From Edaphochlamys debaryana (taxonomy: Eukaryota > Chlorophyta > Chlorophyceae > Chlamydomonadales): a stretch of 64,000 nt of DNA. The notes under the pieces were generated by a model, which made no database searches, was not told where the DNA came from, and saw only the letters and a list, made by a program, of their open reading frames with translations. A program made the position numbers and the translations under genes. The stretch is taken from NCBI GenBank assembly GCA_016858145.1, contig JAEHOE010000039.1, forward strand, positions 310,001 to 374,000, in the 5' to 3' direction. Below, one piece after another: positions 29,501-39,566 of the stretch (positions are counted from its first letter, which is position 1; the number at the start of each line of letters is the position of its first letter).

Positions 29501-31008
29501 CACCTCAAGCTGAAGACAGGCACATCCAGGAACAAGTTCAATGCCCGATACGTCGGCCCCTTCACCATCGAGACCATGGTCAACCAGAACGCAGCCAAGC
29601 TCAAGCTGCCCAAGCACATGCAGATCCATCCCGTGGTCAACATCGCCCAACTCAGGCCCTACAAGGACGGCGCCGACCGCTTCCCCGACCGCGCCGAGGC
29701 CAACCAGGCCCCTGAGCCCTACATCAACGAGCAAGGCGCCATCTTCTACGAAGTGGAAGCCATCCTCAACCGCCAGATCACGCCCCACACCAAGCGCGTG
29801 ACATACCTGGTCAAGTTCCGCGGCCAAGACGCCCACGAGAACCTCTACATCGACGAAGCCACCCTGCTGGAGGATGTTCCGGAGCTGATCGCCGAGTACG
29901 AGAAGAAGCACCCGCGGAGCGCATCAAAGCAGCGAAAGCGATAAGGAGAGAGAGATATGAGATGAGCTGAGCTGTTAGGTACCGCAAGGGTTGAGATGTA
30001 CTGAGGCTAGGTTAGGAAGTTCTCTGATGCGTTGCATGGGTAGGTCGGACAGTTGCGAGGACGCAACATTCAGTGGAGGGGGGATGATGAAGTGAGGCGC
30101 GTCGCCGACTCGGAAATCGTCGGGATGCTTGCACAACCCGACTTGCACAATTCCCAATAGAAGTGATATTGTTGGATAGATCATGAAGAGACGATGACAA
30201 TGGTGTTCATGGTAGCGTGCGAAGCGTAGAGACGAAGGAACTCGCGTGCAAGCCTCTAGAGACGCTCGTCCAGTTCATGGGCCCGATGAAGGCAAGTGTA
30301 CGGCACAATAGTCACTTAAATACGCGCTCCGCGCGCCCCAGACGGCAATTCCAGCCTATTCCCGACTCAATTAGCTCTGTAACGACTAAGATAGAGAAGC
30401 CTCGCTCCCGAGCCCCCTTCGAGTCTCCATCGATCGGCATCGCTCCAGCGACCGCCTCTCTTCACCCGCCTTACAAGGGCTCCAATGTGTGCTGGCGTGA
30501 TTGAACCCTCAGGCCATGCTGCGTGCGGCAAGGAGCGTGTCCATGCCCACCACGTGCGAGCCGGTGCGCATCCGCGTGGGCATCCACAGCGGCCCCGTCG
30601 TCAGCGGCGTGGTGGGCACCCGCATGCCCCGCTTCTGCCTCTTCGGCGACACCATCAACACCGCCAGCCGCATGGAGAGCACCTCGCAGGCCGGATGCGT
30701 GCACGTCAGCAGCGACACGGTAAGCCCACTCCTCATCTTGGGCACTTGCATGCAAGGTGTCCCTCTGCTCACGACCTCTGGGCACTGGGGACCCCATGCC
30801 CCTACAACCTCACATCCACTCCCTTCCCTCCCCACCCTCCTCGCCCTTCGCCCCTCAGTACGCGCTGCTGTCCACCAAGGACCCCGGCTGGGCGCCCACG
30901 GGCGGCATCGAGGTCAAGGGCAAGGGGCTCATGGAGACGCACCTGTGGGCGCCGCCGAGGAGCAGCAAGGTGGCGGCCGCAGCGGCTGAGGTGGCCTGCA
31001 CGCCTTGA
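17554..31008 (+). CDS. PAS-containing class III nucleotidyl cyclase, guanylyl type
   Basis: Makes a cyclic nucleotide, by motif probably cGMP. The 5' part has PAS-like segments ([14 protein letters not shown] near 17760; [21 protein letters not shown] near 18420), then a long open stretch 18908-21900 ending in a PAS-to-cyclase linker ([19 protein letters not shown]). The catalytic exons join in phase: 22070-22279, 22382-22409, 22541-22647, 22750-22878, 30513-30719, 30859-31008. Both metal-binding Asp are present ([18 protein letters not shown]). Glu in KVETI and Cys in PRFCLFGDT are the guanine-specifying residues. The usual ETIGD Gly is Val. The intron 22879-30512 holds a complete retrotransposon. 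Intron structure between 17554 and 20700 is uncertain: translation of 19.3-20.5 kb looks poor and a possible intron spans about 19588-19750. Start Met 17554 is a guess. Confidence 0.85.
22908..22912 (+). repeat. Target-site duplication, left copy
   Basis: CCCGC directly before the 5' LTR, repeated directly after the 3' LTR at 30465-30469. Five bases is the usual size for gypsy-type integrases. Confidence 0.9.
22913..23289 (+). repeat. 5' LTR of the chromovirus
   Basis: 377 bp, starts TGAAG and ends CTTCA (5-bp inverted ends). A TATA-like CTTAAATA near 23140 suggests transcription starts around 23170. The two ATGs in this stretch (23102, 23111) lie upstream of that point. Confidence 0.96.
23291..23304 (+). 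other. Primer-binding site of the chromovirus
   Basis: TGGTAAGCGGGACC begins one base after the 5' LTR, the expected place for minus-strand cDNA priming by a tRNA 3' end. Almost the same as the site in the gypsy-type element at 15051-15063. Confidence 0.8.
23498..24661 (+). CDS. Met-less coiled-coil frame in the chromovirus 5' region (ORF0)
   Basis: An open frame of about 387 codons between the primer-binding site and gag. From about 23654 it reads as real protein ([17 protein letters not shown], later [19 protein letters not shown]), with strong G/C third-position bias and a long Lys/Glu/Leu/Gln-rich coiled coil over about 23940-24410, then a Pro/Arg-rich tail. It has no Met codon. There is no ATG in any plus frame between 23114 and 24725. 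Translation would need a non-AUG start, or a spliced AUG; acceptor-like CTCGCAG occurs at 23593-23599. A GTG at 23825 is one in-frame candidate start. Function unknown; position suggests a Gag-accessory or structural protein. Confidence 0.6.
   Translation, partial: CVRAKSPSPAPSSRTPKRLVAVPLSAGHPSPARRHPRPKFAPPPPPPALSPTERAFKALQENEEGAKIFVPAFYDFLHRANEFKTAAENITSLSASRPAGCAYIGLSKKVRPDQVVSFVDKSIGHVNEALAGAHKLHEKSLELLISKLSDFKSKEEETNFANTKCLTALKQLEDSEAKIKILETRLTTQETELSEKIYTAAKSKFESEHQELISKFERAQSDLVQIEKDYKQVEDNVAYFRNRCYAEESAKQDLKRKYESSLGTVRQQKSKITNLETEINRLQNDKQKLQEDQQKLQAANAALTVQVQIQAARQIRVVPVPVPRRQSRWDQVPGPVEEHVSQARTPGRDPSPSPRCSGPNPSEIRAGHDTYLQEEDTANNQETATQA
24726..24905 (+). CDS. Small basic ORF upstream of gag
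   Basis: ATG at 24726 is the first ATG after the presumed transcription start. It opens a 59-residue frame ending TAA, 18 bases before the gag ATG and in the gag frame. The product is basic, with RRSSRLAAK and alternating Ala-Lys/Gln-Lys repeats. It could be a regulatory upstream ORF, a small nucleic-acid-binding peptide, or an N-terminal Gag extension through stop-codon readthrough. No homologue recognised. Confidence 0.4.
   Translation: MPLVSASPNAAGRGYIPLRDRVRKLAAPDPVVVVRRSSRLAAKAQAKAQAKVQVKASNL
24924..26099 (+). CDS. gag: Gag polyprotein of the chromovirus
   Basis: 391 residues, ATG 24924 preceded by a purine-rich AAGAGGAGAGACC. A Gln/Pro-rich N-terminus is followed by a capsid region (about 110-270; [20 protein letters not shown] and [20 protein letters not shown]), a Lys/His/Asn-rich basic stretch, and one CCHC zinc knuckle ([14 protein letters not shown]). 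Gag forms the particle and binds element RNA. The stop TAG at 26097 lies seven bases past a slippery heptamer, so a fraction of ribosomes should continue into pol in the -1 frame. Confidence 0.93.
   Translation: MALSRQSSMGEVEQQSQPPNPAQSAGPQQPSQGQGLQDPSQLEALARLLPGALQSILLQIAQEVHRLIQSPVNSAAQQAATATASQVVHNTASHIAQTAATQAALQAMNAPFQAVLMKDVLKHIKPDQFSGNPKTDKIKWDEFEYKINGYFNTLQIPPGNRMHALPHLLTGDASLYFRVNIEPRLPPPTYDEAMAELRLKFSDPLQAEKSRAQLARVTFKGSVSQLINHIDKLCLHIPDVSEAEKRDKLMRALPQDIRVALTLQGMHNATYADLSAKAELLDHTLAQTKGQDRSKGYDKKGNGNGKKWHKKGDFERRHNNHNNHGNDAMELNAIDTRKFVPKGNNKPDAPISKLTDAERSHLLANNGCLRCRQLGHTKDACPKFSRQGNGK
26084..26140 (+). promoter_or_regulatory. Programmed -1 ribosomal frameshift signal
   Basis: GGGAAAC at 26084-26090 lies in the gag frame exactly as G GGA AAC, the canonical X XXY YYZ form. 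After a five-base spacer an 8-bp stem with tetraloop follows (GTAGACCC 26096-26103 with GGGTCTAC 26108-26115). A second small stem is at 26117-26130. CCCGTGCGG (26101-26109) is also perfectly complementary to CCGCACGGG (26132-26140), allowing a pseudoknot or alternative fold. Pol is open in the -1 frame. The match is read directly; frameshifting activity is inferred. Confidence 0.88.
26084..29944 (+). CDS. pol: Pol polyprotein: PR, RT, RNase H, integrase, chromodomain
   Basis: Read in the -1 frame relative to gag, about 1290 codons to TAA 29944. A Pro/Lys/Gln spacer leads to the protease region near 26517 ([12 protein letters not shown], where DSG or DTG is expected). RT follows (27150-27700; [25 protein letters not shown] at 27561), RNase H (28018-28380; TTDASDY, DREMLAV, WTDNSAV), then integrase with HHCC (HDIITAGH 28636, CPSC 28742) and DDE ([24 protein letters not shown]). 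It ends in a chromodomain (about 29743-29913, [19 protein letters not shown]) that lacks two usual aromatic cage residues. Apart from the protease site every catalytic motif is intact, and there are no internal stops. Confidence 0.94.
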   Translation, partial: GKRQVDPCGSTGAQAPPHGPDAHTRARSQSPASQADEARITNPDPQIPDKTPAKGPPAQPPSQAKPQGSPKAPQTKGTPAQPPKSPKTQAKPQGAPKVTPAKEAANPPKPPKPQVPRMLKLHSVKLNPKKQQIIFTGIVCGRRARVLVNGGATGDFVDTTWMRKKEMKSAKLVHDTFVRLINGITQPCTHALPNASIVLGRASPHRSTATLTVTDLGDFDVVLGKPWLARFNPVIDWRTNSLTFTENRAKPLTIQADTHESLQAADPHVISALQFKRLVRSKQTTQYNLAVIKEVPADEEGKPPVVNLKPVLDQFADVFTEPSGMPPERAIDHKIDLNTNVPMSRNSYRMSQEELTELKKQLEALLGKGYIRPSVSPYGSPVLFANKKDGGLRMCIDYRALNKATIRNVYPLPRIDELLDRLHGAKVFSKIDLQSGYHQIRIAEEDIPKTAINTRYGHYEFTVMPFGLTNAPATFQRLMNDIYRPLLNECVLVYLDDILIYSKTEEEHKQHVAKVLELLREHKLHAKASKCAFGLDKIDFLGHVVSADGISADPRKIQAIKDWPKLKTVTDLRSFLGLAQYYRRMVKSFAQIAAPLTNLLAGQENKKGSKQELTAWDKECDMAFQALKDALTSAPVMAAPDPNLPFMVTTDASDYATGGVLSQVQDGHERVIAYESRKLIPAERNYPAHDREMLAVTHCLRVWWHHLKGPHPVTIWTDNSAVSKFKTQPLLSRRQVRWLAELEEFNYIIQHKPGKTNVVADAISRRPDLRACAVTVSTIRPADDIADAIRVGYRQDEQYCEHRAQAIADPNCPFKLYKGLLYYEPPGALRARLYIPDIPGLRTKLLAEAHDIITAGHLGTAKTQARLARLFYWPRMEQTVAAYVQSCPSCQRNKPRPGKTPGQSKPLPIPDRPWQSISMDLITQLPVSHRGDDAIAVFVDRFSKMIKVIPCKTSIDAKYLAEIAYDWVFQTFGHPESIVSDRDSKFTSTFWQTLFELSGTRLDMSSAYHPQTDGQTERANRTLEEMLRHYVNAHQNNWDDVLPALEFAYNSSVHASTGFTPFKLALGYEPNTPLSLLAKHPNWEPANRSAATMMLDRELARNLAKVHVRAAQQRQARCNDTRMRPLTLKAGDKVLLSTTHLKLKTGTSRNKFNARYVGPFTIETMVNQNAAKLKLPKHMQIHPVVNIAQLRPYKDGADRFPDRAEANQAPEPYINEQGAIFYEVEAILNRQITPHTKRVTYLVKFRGQDAHENLYIDEATLLEDVPELIAEYEKKHPRSASKQRKR
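30071..30087 (+). other. Polypurine tract of the chromovirus
   Basis: Purine-rich GTGGAGGGGGGATGA immediately before the 3' LTR, the expected plus-strand primer position. Confidence 0.8.
30088..30464 (+). repeat. 3' LTR of the chromovirus
   Basis: 377 bp, matching the 5' LTR except for two transitions seen by eye (T to C near base 13, C to T near base 83). Preceded by the polypurine tract and followed by target duplication CCCGC. Confidence 0.96.
30465..30469 (+). repeat. Target-site duplication, right copy
   Basis: CCCGC directly after the 3' LTR, matching 22908-22912. Cyclase intron sequence resumes here and reaches its acceptor at 30512. Confidence 0.9.
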
Positions 31009-31972
31009 GACCCCGTTTGCAGCGCTTCGAGCGAGGGCTTGAGAAACAATGACCGAAATCTAGTTCAAGAGCCCAGGGGCACAACGGAGAGAATGAGAAA
31101 CCGTTTCGACCGTGAACTTGTCATCCCTGAGAAGCTCAAGCTCCCATCACCGCGTGCGTGCAAGCCTCGTGGGTCGGAAGATAGGGCAGGGCGCCTCGCC
31201 ACGCCCTTCAAACGCAATTGCTGTACGGGACCGTCCTCAACGCTGCTCGATCGGCGGGCTGAATGTGAGCGCTGATGTATGAGCGCACTTCTGATTCTCT
31301 AAGACATTGGTGGGGGGCGGGTGCCTGATCGGTCTGTCCTGTGATTCCGCACAACCTCTTCCAGCTTCACATTGAAGCCCGAGAGACAGCCGGCTGAGCT
31401 CCCTTCCGTGTTCACAAGTGTGTTGCTCCTCCAGCCAGTTTGCTGTCTGGCAGCAGCCAGCCGCTGTTTTGTGGTTTCAACCTATGCCGAGTCGCAAGGC
31501 GGTGGTACGGCGAGTTTTGTAGCGGATGTCTTGCTTCGGCAGCTGCAGGTGCCTGCAGCCAGCGGGTTTCAGTGCCTGGTTAGGGTTAACTTCGTCATTG
31601 ATGAGCTCGTTGAATGAGGGATTCCTAAGGTTCCTGCCATGAGACCTCATGACGACGGCTGGGAGGGGACGGATGGAGGAGTCATGCATGGGTGGCGGGC
31701 TCGTGGTCAACAGCTAAGATTGTGGAGGGAGTTGTTTGGGATCAGGGGTTTGGTCCCTTCAGCATATATACCTTTGCTTGTTTGCTGAATGGCATGTCGT
31801 CACGGGCGGACGGCAGACAAAGCAAGACTGGGGCAGGCGGCGCGTGATGTGGCAGCGCGTGCATGCCCGGCGGTATGCCTGCATGGCGGTAGCAGGATGC
31901 GGCTAGCTTTGTAGCTTATACCAGTACCGTATACCGAGTGACAGTTGGCGGATGCCCACGCTGGCGTCTGGG
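31009..31972. other. Cyclase 3' flank up to the LINE
   Basis: Presumed 3' UTR and intergenic DNA between the cyclase stop and the left target duplication of the LINE. I find no TGTAA element on the plus strand here; the first one after the LINE is at 39836. Small open frames show nothing recognisable. Confidence 0.45.
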
Positions 31973-31987
31973 CTTGGCTCAAGCCCA
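31973..31987 (+). repeat. LINE target-site duplication, left copy
   Basis: CTTGGCTCAAGCCCA, 15 bases, repeated exactly at 39672-39686 after the LINE tail. Direct evidence of target-primed insertion. Confidence 0.95.
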
Positions 31988-33547
31988 ATGCGTACCTGGG
32001 CGGCGGACGCCGTAATTCTCACTGAGACGAAGACCGGAAAACGCACCACCTGGATCCGGACACGACTCGCGTCCGAAGAGCGCGGCTACCGGCTCTTCTG
32101 CTCATCAGCCCCAGCCACCCGCAACAACACCCGGCCCCACGCCGGCGTGGCCATTGCAATAGCCGGCCGCTACTGCCAAGCCGGCTGCACCCGACAAATC
32201 AACACCCCCGCCCATCTCGCCGGATATGTCTCGCATGTAGTCATACGGACACCGGGCAGTACGCCCCTCCACATAATCGGAGTGTATGTACCCGAAAACT
32301 CAACCCTCCGCCTGGCCGTATACGAATACCTGCAAACCGCGCACCGGGCAGCAGCAGCGCAAGGCGCCCACCTCGCGGCGGGAGGAGATTTCAACGCTGT
32401 GGCCAGCGCCCAAGACCGTACGACAGGAGCATGCGACACGGCCGACCGCTCACACCAGGCCTTCCTTAAGAAGAGCCGCTTCGCAGCACTCAACACCAGC
32501 CCCAACGCACCCCGCGCATGGACATTCATGCAAACCCAACACGGTGAGGGCACACACTACAGCCGAATTGACGACATCTTGCTCTCCCCTGCCCTGCACA
32601 AGGCCGTTGGGCCAAACGCGGGGGGCAGCAACCACTCCCCGCACGCCCTTGAGACCATAATTGCGGCCGGCGGGAGCTGCGACCACCGCGCCATCCTGCT
32701 CTCCCTGGCGACCACAGCCATCCGTCTGTGGGACCCGCCCGCTACGCCTGCGCCCCCCCAAGCCCGCGAGGCCCGCTCGTGGCAAAACGTGAGCCTCCCC
32801 GTGTCTCAGACCGCACTCGACGCCGCGCAAGCCCGAATGATGGCCAGCCAATGGCCCGAGGCCATGGCCTCCCTCTGCGACAGCCTGGCACAAGCCATGG
32901 GGGCCGTACGTGCAGAACTCCACACCTTCGTGACCACCCAAAGCACCGACGCCACCGGCCTGATCCAACGGCTCAGCGCCAACCCAACGGTGGCCGGGGT
33001 GAACATTGACGAGGCAGCCAGCGCCATCAACCACACCCTCAACGCATGCTTCGACACCTTGTACGACGAATGCACCAAGAAGCCTGCCGACCGGCGACGG
33101 TGGATGCGACGATCTGTCAGTAGGGAGTATGAAAAACTGAACCAGACCCACGCATCCCAAAAGTCCGACCTGACGGCGGCCATGGAACGATGCGGCCTGG
33201 GCCCACGACGGCCAGGCCCCGCCCCTGCCCACGTAACGGCGCTCAGAGAACAGGTCCGCCAGACCGGCCTCCAACTGAAGGCCCTGGCCAAACAAGGCTC
33301 ATCTCAAAGACAGCGCAGGGCCCGAGAGCAACTGCAAAAGGAACTTGCCACCCGGCCACGCCAGGCCCACAAGAAGATTTTCACCACCGAAGAGCTCGAA
33401 CGGGGGCTGCCCGCAGTGCAAGACAGCCGAGGCCAGATGCAGACCACGCCCTCGTCCATCCTGACTACTGTCCACGCCTACTACCGTAAACTGTCCGCGG
33501 GCACCCGGACAGGGCGCTTCCGCCCCGAGGAAGCCCCGCGCCACTAA
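31988..33547 (+). pseudogene. APE-type endonuclease part of the LINE ORF2
   Basis: Frame open to TAA 33547; by chance it also reads back into flanking DNA to 31952. Starts within the endonuclease at the catalytic-Glu motif (VILTETK), then GDFNAV, a YSRIDDILLS motif and CDHRAI at the C-terminus, the ordered signature of apurinic-like endonucleases. About 40 N-terminal residues with the first catalytic Asn are lost by truncation. After the nuclease comes a helical linker of about 280 residues. The frame ends just before NPFEAPG, which continues in the next frame. Confidence 0.88.
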
Positions 33548-36500
33548 CCCATTTGAGGCCCCAGGCGCGCCCGACCCATTCACCCTGCACCGCACCATCG
33601 ACCCCACGGCCCACAGCGTGCTCTCAGCAATAGCCGACCCCGCGAACTACGAGCGCTGCATAGGGCACCTTGCAAAGAACAAAGCGCCCGGCCCCGACGG
33701 ACTGCCCAACGAACTCCTGCGCTGCCTGCCCCCCGACCTAAAAGAGGTCCTGCACCACTTCATGACCGTTATCTACGTGCGGGCCACAATGCCCGCCACG
33801 TGGACCGTCTCCACCACGGTGCTCCTCCCCAAAGACGGGGACCCCACCCTGCTCAAAAACAAACACCCTATCGCCCTCGCCAACACCTGCTACAAACTAT
33901 ACACCAGCCTAATCACCGTCAGCATCGGTACCGTACAGGACTGGATGCAGCTGATCAGCGACACCCAAGAGGGGTTTCAGGCCTATAAGAACACGACCCG
34001 TCAACTGCTCAATGTCGTACACGCCATCGAAGATGCGGGGTTGACGCGGCAAGACCTGTACGTCATGTACCTAGACTTCAGCGCCGCCTTCAACACAGTA
34101 AACCACGACAAGCTCCTACAGATCATGTGGGACCTGGGCCTCCCCGCCGACCTAATTGATGTCGTACAGGACCTGTACAGCCAGGCCCGGACACAGGTCC
34201 ACACCGAGCACGGGTGCACAGCACCCATTCCCGTCGAGCGAGGCACGATCCAGGGCGACACCCTGTCCCCCGTCCTCTTCCTGGTCTTTGCAGAGCCGCT
34301 GATCCGCTGGCTTCACGTGGGTGGCCGGGGCTACCGGTACGGCTGCCTCACCGCACAGGAAAACCAGCAATGGCACTGCAGCTCCGCAGCATACGCGGAC
34401 GACCTTGCCGTCCTCACCAACTCGGTGGCCGACCTGAAGGTACAAGCGCAGAAGGTTGAAGAATACTCAAACTGGGCCGGCCTTGCGGTCAACCACAGCA
34501 AGTGCGCCGTGAGCGGCATCCTACACCGACGGGCCTGGAGCGACCGCGGGCTGAACGGGCCCTGCTGCCCCCGCACACTCAGACCGGCCCTTGAGGGGCA
34601 GATCAAAATCAATGGCACATCGCTCCCCTACCAAGCCCCGACCGTGCCATACAAGTACCTAGGGGTCCAGCTCACGTTCACCCTGCACTGGGGCGCCCAC
34701 ATCGCCGCCGTCACACGCAAGGTCGTGGAAAAGATTGACTGCGTCAATGGCTCCCTGGCATCCGCGCCACAGAAGATTCGCCTCCTGCAGCAGTGCGTGA
34801 AAGCCGTCATCAAATACGGCTTCCCCGTCATGCCGTACGGCCCCAGCGATATTGCCGCCCTGGACGCCAAGATTGCGCAAGCCGCCCGGCGGGCTCTAAA
34901 CCTCCCACGAGGCTTCCCTACCCGAGCCCTCCTGCTCCCACCCACCGAGTACGGCGCCGGTATCCAAAGCCTCCGTGTCCAGTACGCAGAGACCGCCGCC
35001 AAAGCCCTTGTTACGTCACTGAACGATGAGGGCCGGCTCGGCGTTGTCTCGGCAGCGATGCTCCGCCTGCAATCCGCGAGGTGGGGCAAGACGTCAGTCC
35101 AGGGACGCGCCAAACAAGCCAGCTACTACTGCACCCTACGCATGCTGCAAAACGCCGAAGCCAACGGCTTGCACCTCACGGACCAGGGCGCAACCTTCGC
35201 CGCCCCTACCTACCCCCTAGTCGGCGCCGCCCTAGCCGCGGCCCGACAAAGCCAGGCCCCCTGCCTGGCCCACCTAGACCTGATGCCACTCATGGAGCTC
35301 GGCCTCAGCCCTTACGACCTACTCGACAAGCGCACAAAGCGCCACATTATCTCTACCACGGAGCTCCGCACCCTTGCCCGGAACAACAGCGCCCGGGTGA
35401 GACCCCAACACCTGGTCGCCCTCACCCGCCTAAGCCTGGCCCTCAGCCGCGCCTGCACACCCGCACCGCACAACCTCGACCCCACAGACTGCTACACTAC
35501 CCAGCCCCTCCCAGCTGACCACCGCCAGCTCCCTGACGCACCCTGCTTTGCGGGCTTCCGTGACCCCACCGCCCGCCCGACGGGCCTCACCCAACCCACC
35601 TTGGACAAGTTCCTCAGGGCCCAACAGCGGATGCCAGACGCCAACGCCACCAACCGCAACGACGAGGCCCCGCCTGCAGCTGCGGAGGGCGCAGAAGCGG
35701 GCGGGAACGAGTCAGACGAACAAGAGCCCGCGGAGGCGCCTGAGGCCGCAGCCCAGGCCCCCCAGGACCCCGCCCCTGCCGAGCCGCCGCCTCGGCGCAA
35801 CGCTACACGTGCGGCCCGTAACCAGCACGTCCCCGCTGCCCCCCAACCGCGCCCAGAGAAACGCACGACCCCCGGTGGGAGCAACCCCCCGAAGCGCAAG
35901 CGGGCGCACGCTACAGTCATTGACACCGCGCCCCGCGGGGTGCTCACCGTAGGAGCGCAAGCGCACGCAGCAGGCTTCACGGATCTCGACGGCGCCCCTG
36001 GTGGTGAAGGCGGCCTGTGCCCCCGGCGTGCGTTCGAAAGCCTAATGACCGACTGCAACCAGAGTGTCCCCAACCTTGGGGCCCTACGGGTGGCGAGAGG
36101 ACAAGCATGGCCAGGGCCCTTCAACCCCACAACAGACCGCCGTCCCCCCGCGCGGCAGGCGCCACCACCCCGGCGCGGCTTGTCCGCCTCACTCCTCACC
36201 CGCCAGCGGGCGCTCGTACCCAACAACAGCGCAACCCCTGCCGACACGCCCGCCCCCGGCCCCCCAGAGCCCCACACCCACCCCAGCCCCCGCCTCACCG
36301 CCGACACCCGAAAAAGCACAGCAAAGCGTGTCCAGGACGCGGCGAAGAAGTGGGGCCAGCTAGGATGGCCGCGCTGGAAAGTCGCCCGAGAGCAGCTCCT
36401 ACGATGCGCCATCCCGTGGCCCTCACCTGCGGCCGTCAAAGCGGGGCAAGGGGAAAACCGGAGTGTTGGAGCGACACAGATCACCTACGACCTGTACCAC

Positions 36501-39500
36501 GACCTCGACGACGTGGAATCTGTCCTGGCCGGCCCCACCTACGTCGGCCTGACGGCAGAGCAAATAGCCGCGCTACGAGCCGATGGCCACAACCCCACCC
36601 CCAGAGAGAGGGTGCAGATACAGTACCTGGTGCGCTGGCGCCCCTCCCTCATACCCACCGGTGCCCTGGAGTGCTACGAAGAGATGGGCTTGGTGACAGA
36701 GACCGTCGCCAAAGCCTCACAGCGGCCCACTCCCCGAGGCACGGAGCCCGCCCGCAAACCCCTGTACGGAAGGGGGATAGACCAGAACTTTCGATACGTC
36801 ACATGGAAACCAATGTGGGCGCCCCTGGAGGCCCTCACAAACTGCGACTCCTGGACTGCCGCACTCGCACAGTACAATGCAACCCCGCGCCCAGACCCCG
36901 CTGCAGCCGCCCCGACGGCCCGCCCGGACGCCAACCTCACTAACGCGCAGAGGCAAGGACGATGGGAGAGCCCGGCAGAGGACCCCGCAGCACGCACACG
37001 CCGCATCATGGCCAACACCACTGTCCAACGCACCCCCTGCAACCCATACGCGGACATCCACCCCCCTGGGCGCTACACCATTCAGGCCGGCCGCCGCCGC
37101 CCCCAGGCCGACACCACGGACCCGGACACCGCCTTTGTGTACTCCCCCAACGGAACCCTGTTGGGCCAACTGCCCGTCAGCCGCCTGTGGGTCCTCCACC
37201 AGCGCCACCAGGCCACACAGAGCGACCCGAATTTGTGGCCCCCGCCCCACGTGTTCGCCGAATACGTCGCTCGCCTACTGTCGTACTACTGGGGCGAGGT
37301 CCCCGGCGGTAAACGAGCGAAGACGGCCCCGCGAGGACAAGACTGCCTCTGCCCCTGGACCCGGCTCCTGCTTCTGCGCGCCCTCGCCTCCGTCCCGCTG
37401 GCCGGACCCGTGGTGGAACGCTTTGCCTCCCCGCTCACCTGCGCCAGGTTCACCACCACCTACTGCAGCGCCCGCGAAGAAGACCGCATGTTTGGAGCCG
37501 CTGGCGAGGCCTACTCCACCCTCATGGCGGGCCTGTCCATGGCCCACCCACCGCACGACCCCGCCTCGGGGTTGAAGGCCCTGCAGTGGGCAGCGGCCAG
37601 CGCGGAAGTCAGCAACGGCTCCGGCACCCCCACCGTCAGCCTGCTGGTGCTCCCCTGGAGCAACACCGCCCCCTATACCCGCCTCCTCAACCACCGCCAC
37701 GTGCACTCCCTCGCCCGGCTGCCAGACAGCATCTGCCCCCTCACCACCGGGATTGGACTACCTGAAGACCGCCCCGGCCCCAGGCACGGCATGCGCCTGG
37801 TGCTCGTTGCCAACGATGACGGGATAGCCGCCCTGAACGGGAGCGGCGCAGGTGAAGTTTCAAGCCGCTGGGCGACCCTCAGGACTGAGCTCCTAAACAG
37901 AGGAGCCACGAAGCTTGCCCCGCCCAGGCTCGTGCCCGCCCACGAACGGCCGGAGACACCAGCCGCGCCCAGGCTTGTGCCCCACGAGGCGCGCCGAAGG
38001 GCACGTAGCCTCCGGGCCCAACCACCGCCCGACCCGCCCGCGACCGTAGTTGGCCCCCTGCCCGGCGGCTGGGCCGCGGACACGTTCCCGGCACGCCTCC
38101 CGCTACGATTCAACCCCGACACCATTGTGTGGACTGACGGCAGCAAAAGCTCCGTGGAGGTGAACGGCCGAGAACGCACCCGCACAGGCGCATGTGCCTG
38201 GTCCATTGGCCGCGTGCTCCTCATCGACCCCAACGGCTCCGAAGAAGGTGGCACCGACACAATCACGCGCGCTGAGCTCTCTGGAATACGAGCAGGGCTA
38301 GTCGAGCTCGGCCGCGACTGCGACGAGCTGACCATCGCCAGCGACTCGCAAGCCTCGCTGGACCTCATCCTACGCGCAATCAAGGAGCCTCGTAAGCTGC
38401 GCCTGTCAAAGGCACGAGCGCTACTGTTCGCTATCGTCGATGCGCTAGAGGAACTCGCCTCGCGAAACGTGCCCGTGCGCCTAGTGAAGGTGGCGTCGCA
38501 TACTGGACTATATGGAAACGAACAAGCAGACAAGGGAGCCGAGGAGGCTGCAGCCGACCATGAGGGCTGCGACGTGATCGAGCACGCCGACCCAAACCCC
38601 TTCTCCCGCCTGTGGTGGCTGACCGACCCCGGGCTCCGATATGTCAGCGACATGGGAAGGGCACTCACCAAGGCGATACCACCCAGCGCCCATGCGGGCT
38701 ACACCAACGAAGGCGTGTTCAGCGAACTCTGGCGACAGGCCGCCCCCGACCTCTGCCCGACCTCCAGCAACCTGACCTGCGCGAAACCGCAAGGCGACCC
38801 CTGGACCCTAAGCGCAGTACTGGGCGCCAGGTACGGCACCATGTACTGCCCCGCCCTAGCCAAACGCTACGGCCACGTCCCCGACAGCAACTGCCCCCAC
38901 TGCCACAGCGCCAACGGCGAACGGCGGTGCGGGACCATCGGACACCTGCTGGGAGGCTGCCTCCACGCCTTCATGCAAGGACTGTACATCCTGAGGCACG
39001 ACGGAGCCGTCCGAATCATTGCAGACTGCCTCCAAGCCGGCAACCGGGGGGGCGGGTTCATGCTCATGGACGCCGGGCGGGCTGACACCGCCCCGGAATA
39101 CGCCTCAGGCAAGCGCCTACCCGGCTGGCTAGCCCCCAGCGGCCTGGGCAGCACAGAGACAGACCGCATGCGGCCCGACATCCTGTTCATCCCCAACCTC
39201 CCCAGCCGCAACACCGATAAAAAGGACTACAAAGCCCCTGCAGACAAATCCCACTACCCGATCTACCTGATCGAAGTTGGGTACTGCAACGACCTGGCCC
39301 ACGCCCAAAAGCTGCACGAGAAGCTCTCACAACACGCGCACCTCGCCGAGCTGCTGCGGAGCGACGGCTGGACCGTCCACTACTCCCGACAGACCATCGT
39401 CACACTAGGGCACACCGGCACTGTGCCCCACACCCTCAACCCCCTGCTTAAGACACTGGGCGTCACGGCCACCGAGGCAAAAGCCTGCTGCCACAGCCTG

Positions 39501-39566
39501 CACCGGCACGCGGTGAGCCGCCTCAAGAGCATCGTGAAAACCTACAGGACCCTCCGGCCAGGATGA
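33510..39566 (+). pseudogene. RT, RNase H and restriction-like endonuclease part of the LINE ORF2
   Basis: Continuation of ORF2 in the +1 frame; readable from about 33510, clearly from NPFEAPG near 33550, to TGA 39566. RT: NKAPGPDGLPNELL, YLDFSAAFNTVNH, GTIQGDTLSPVLF, AYADDLAVL (34391). A Pro-rich linker and two poorly known segments follow (35600-38000). RNase H: WTDGSK (38128), TRAELSG, ASDSQAS, HTGLYGNEQAD. The C-terminus has CPHC, an H-x4-C pair, RHD, RPDILFIP and YLIEVGY, which is the zinc finger plus PD-(D/E)xK endonuclease of R2-like elements. No stops interrupt 1982 codons, so decay has only begun. Confidence 0.92.

Larger units (their letters stand above)
22913..30464 (+). mobile_element. 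Chromovirus-type Ty3/gypsy LTR retrotransposon, complete
   Basis: A 7552-bp element with 377-bp LTRs at both ends, 5-bp target duplication CCCGC (22908-22912 and 30465-30469), primer-binding site, polypurine tract, gag with a zinc knuckle, and pol ending in a chromodomain. It sits inside an intron of the cyclase gene in the same orientation. By eye the LTRs differ at two positions, so insertion is recent. Unusual parts are a coiled-coil frame without Met ahead of gag, a small basic ORF, a textbook -1 frameshift site and an altered protease active site; each has its own entry. Confidence 0.96.

Noticed and set aside
31952..31987. Start codon of the LINE endonuclease frame at 31952
   Set aside because: This segment is flanking DNA and target duplication. 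The element begins at 31988, so the apparent start is a chance fusion.
34001..38671. Several long minus-strand frames (up to about 330 codons) inside the LINE
   Set aside because: Antisense shadows of the GC-rich ORF2; no domains, and composition follows the complement of the RT frame.
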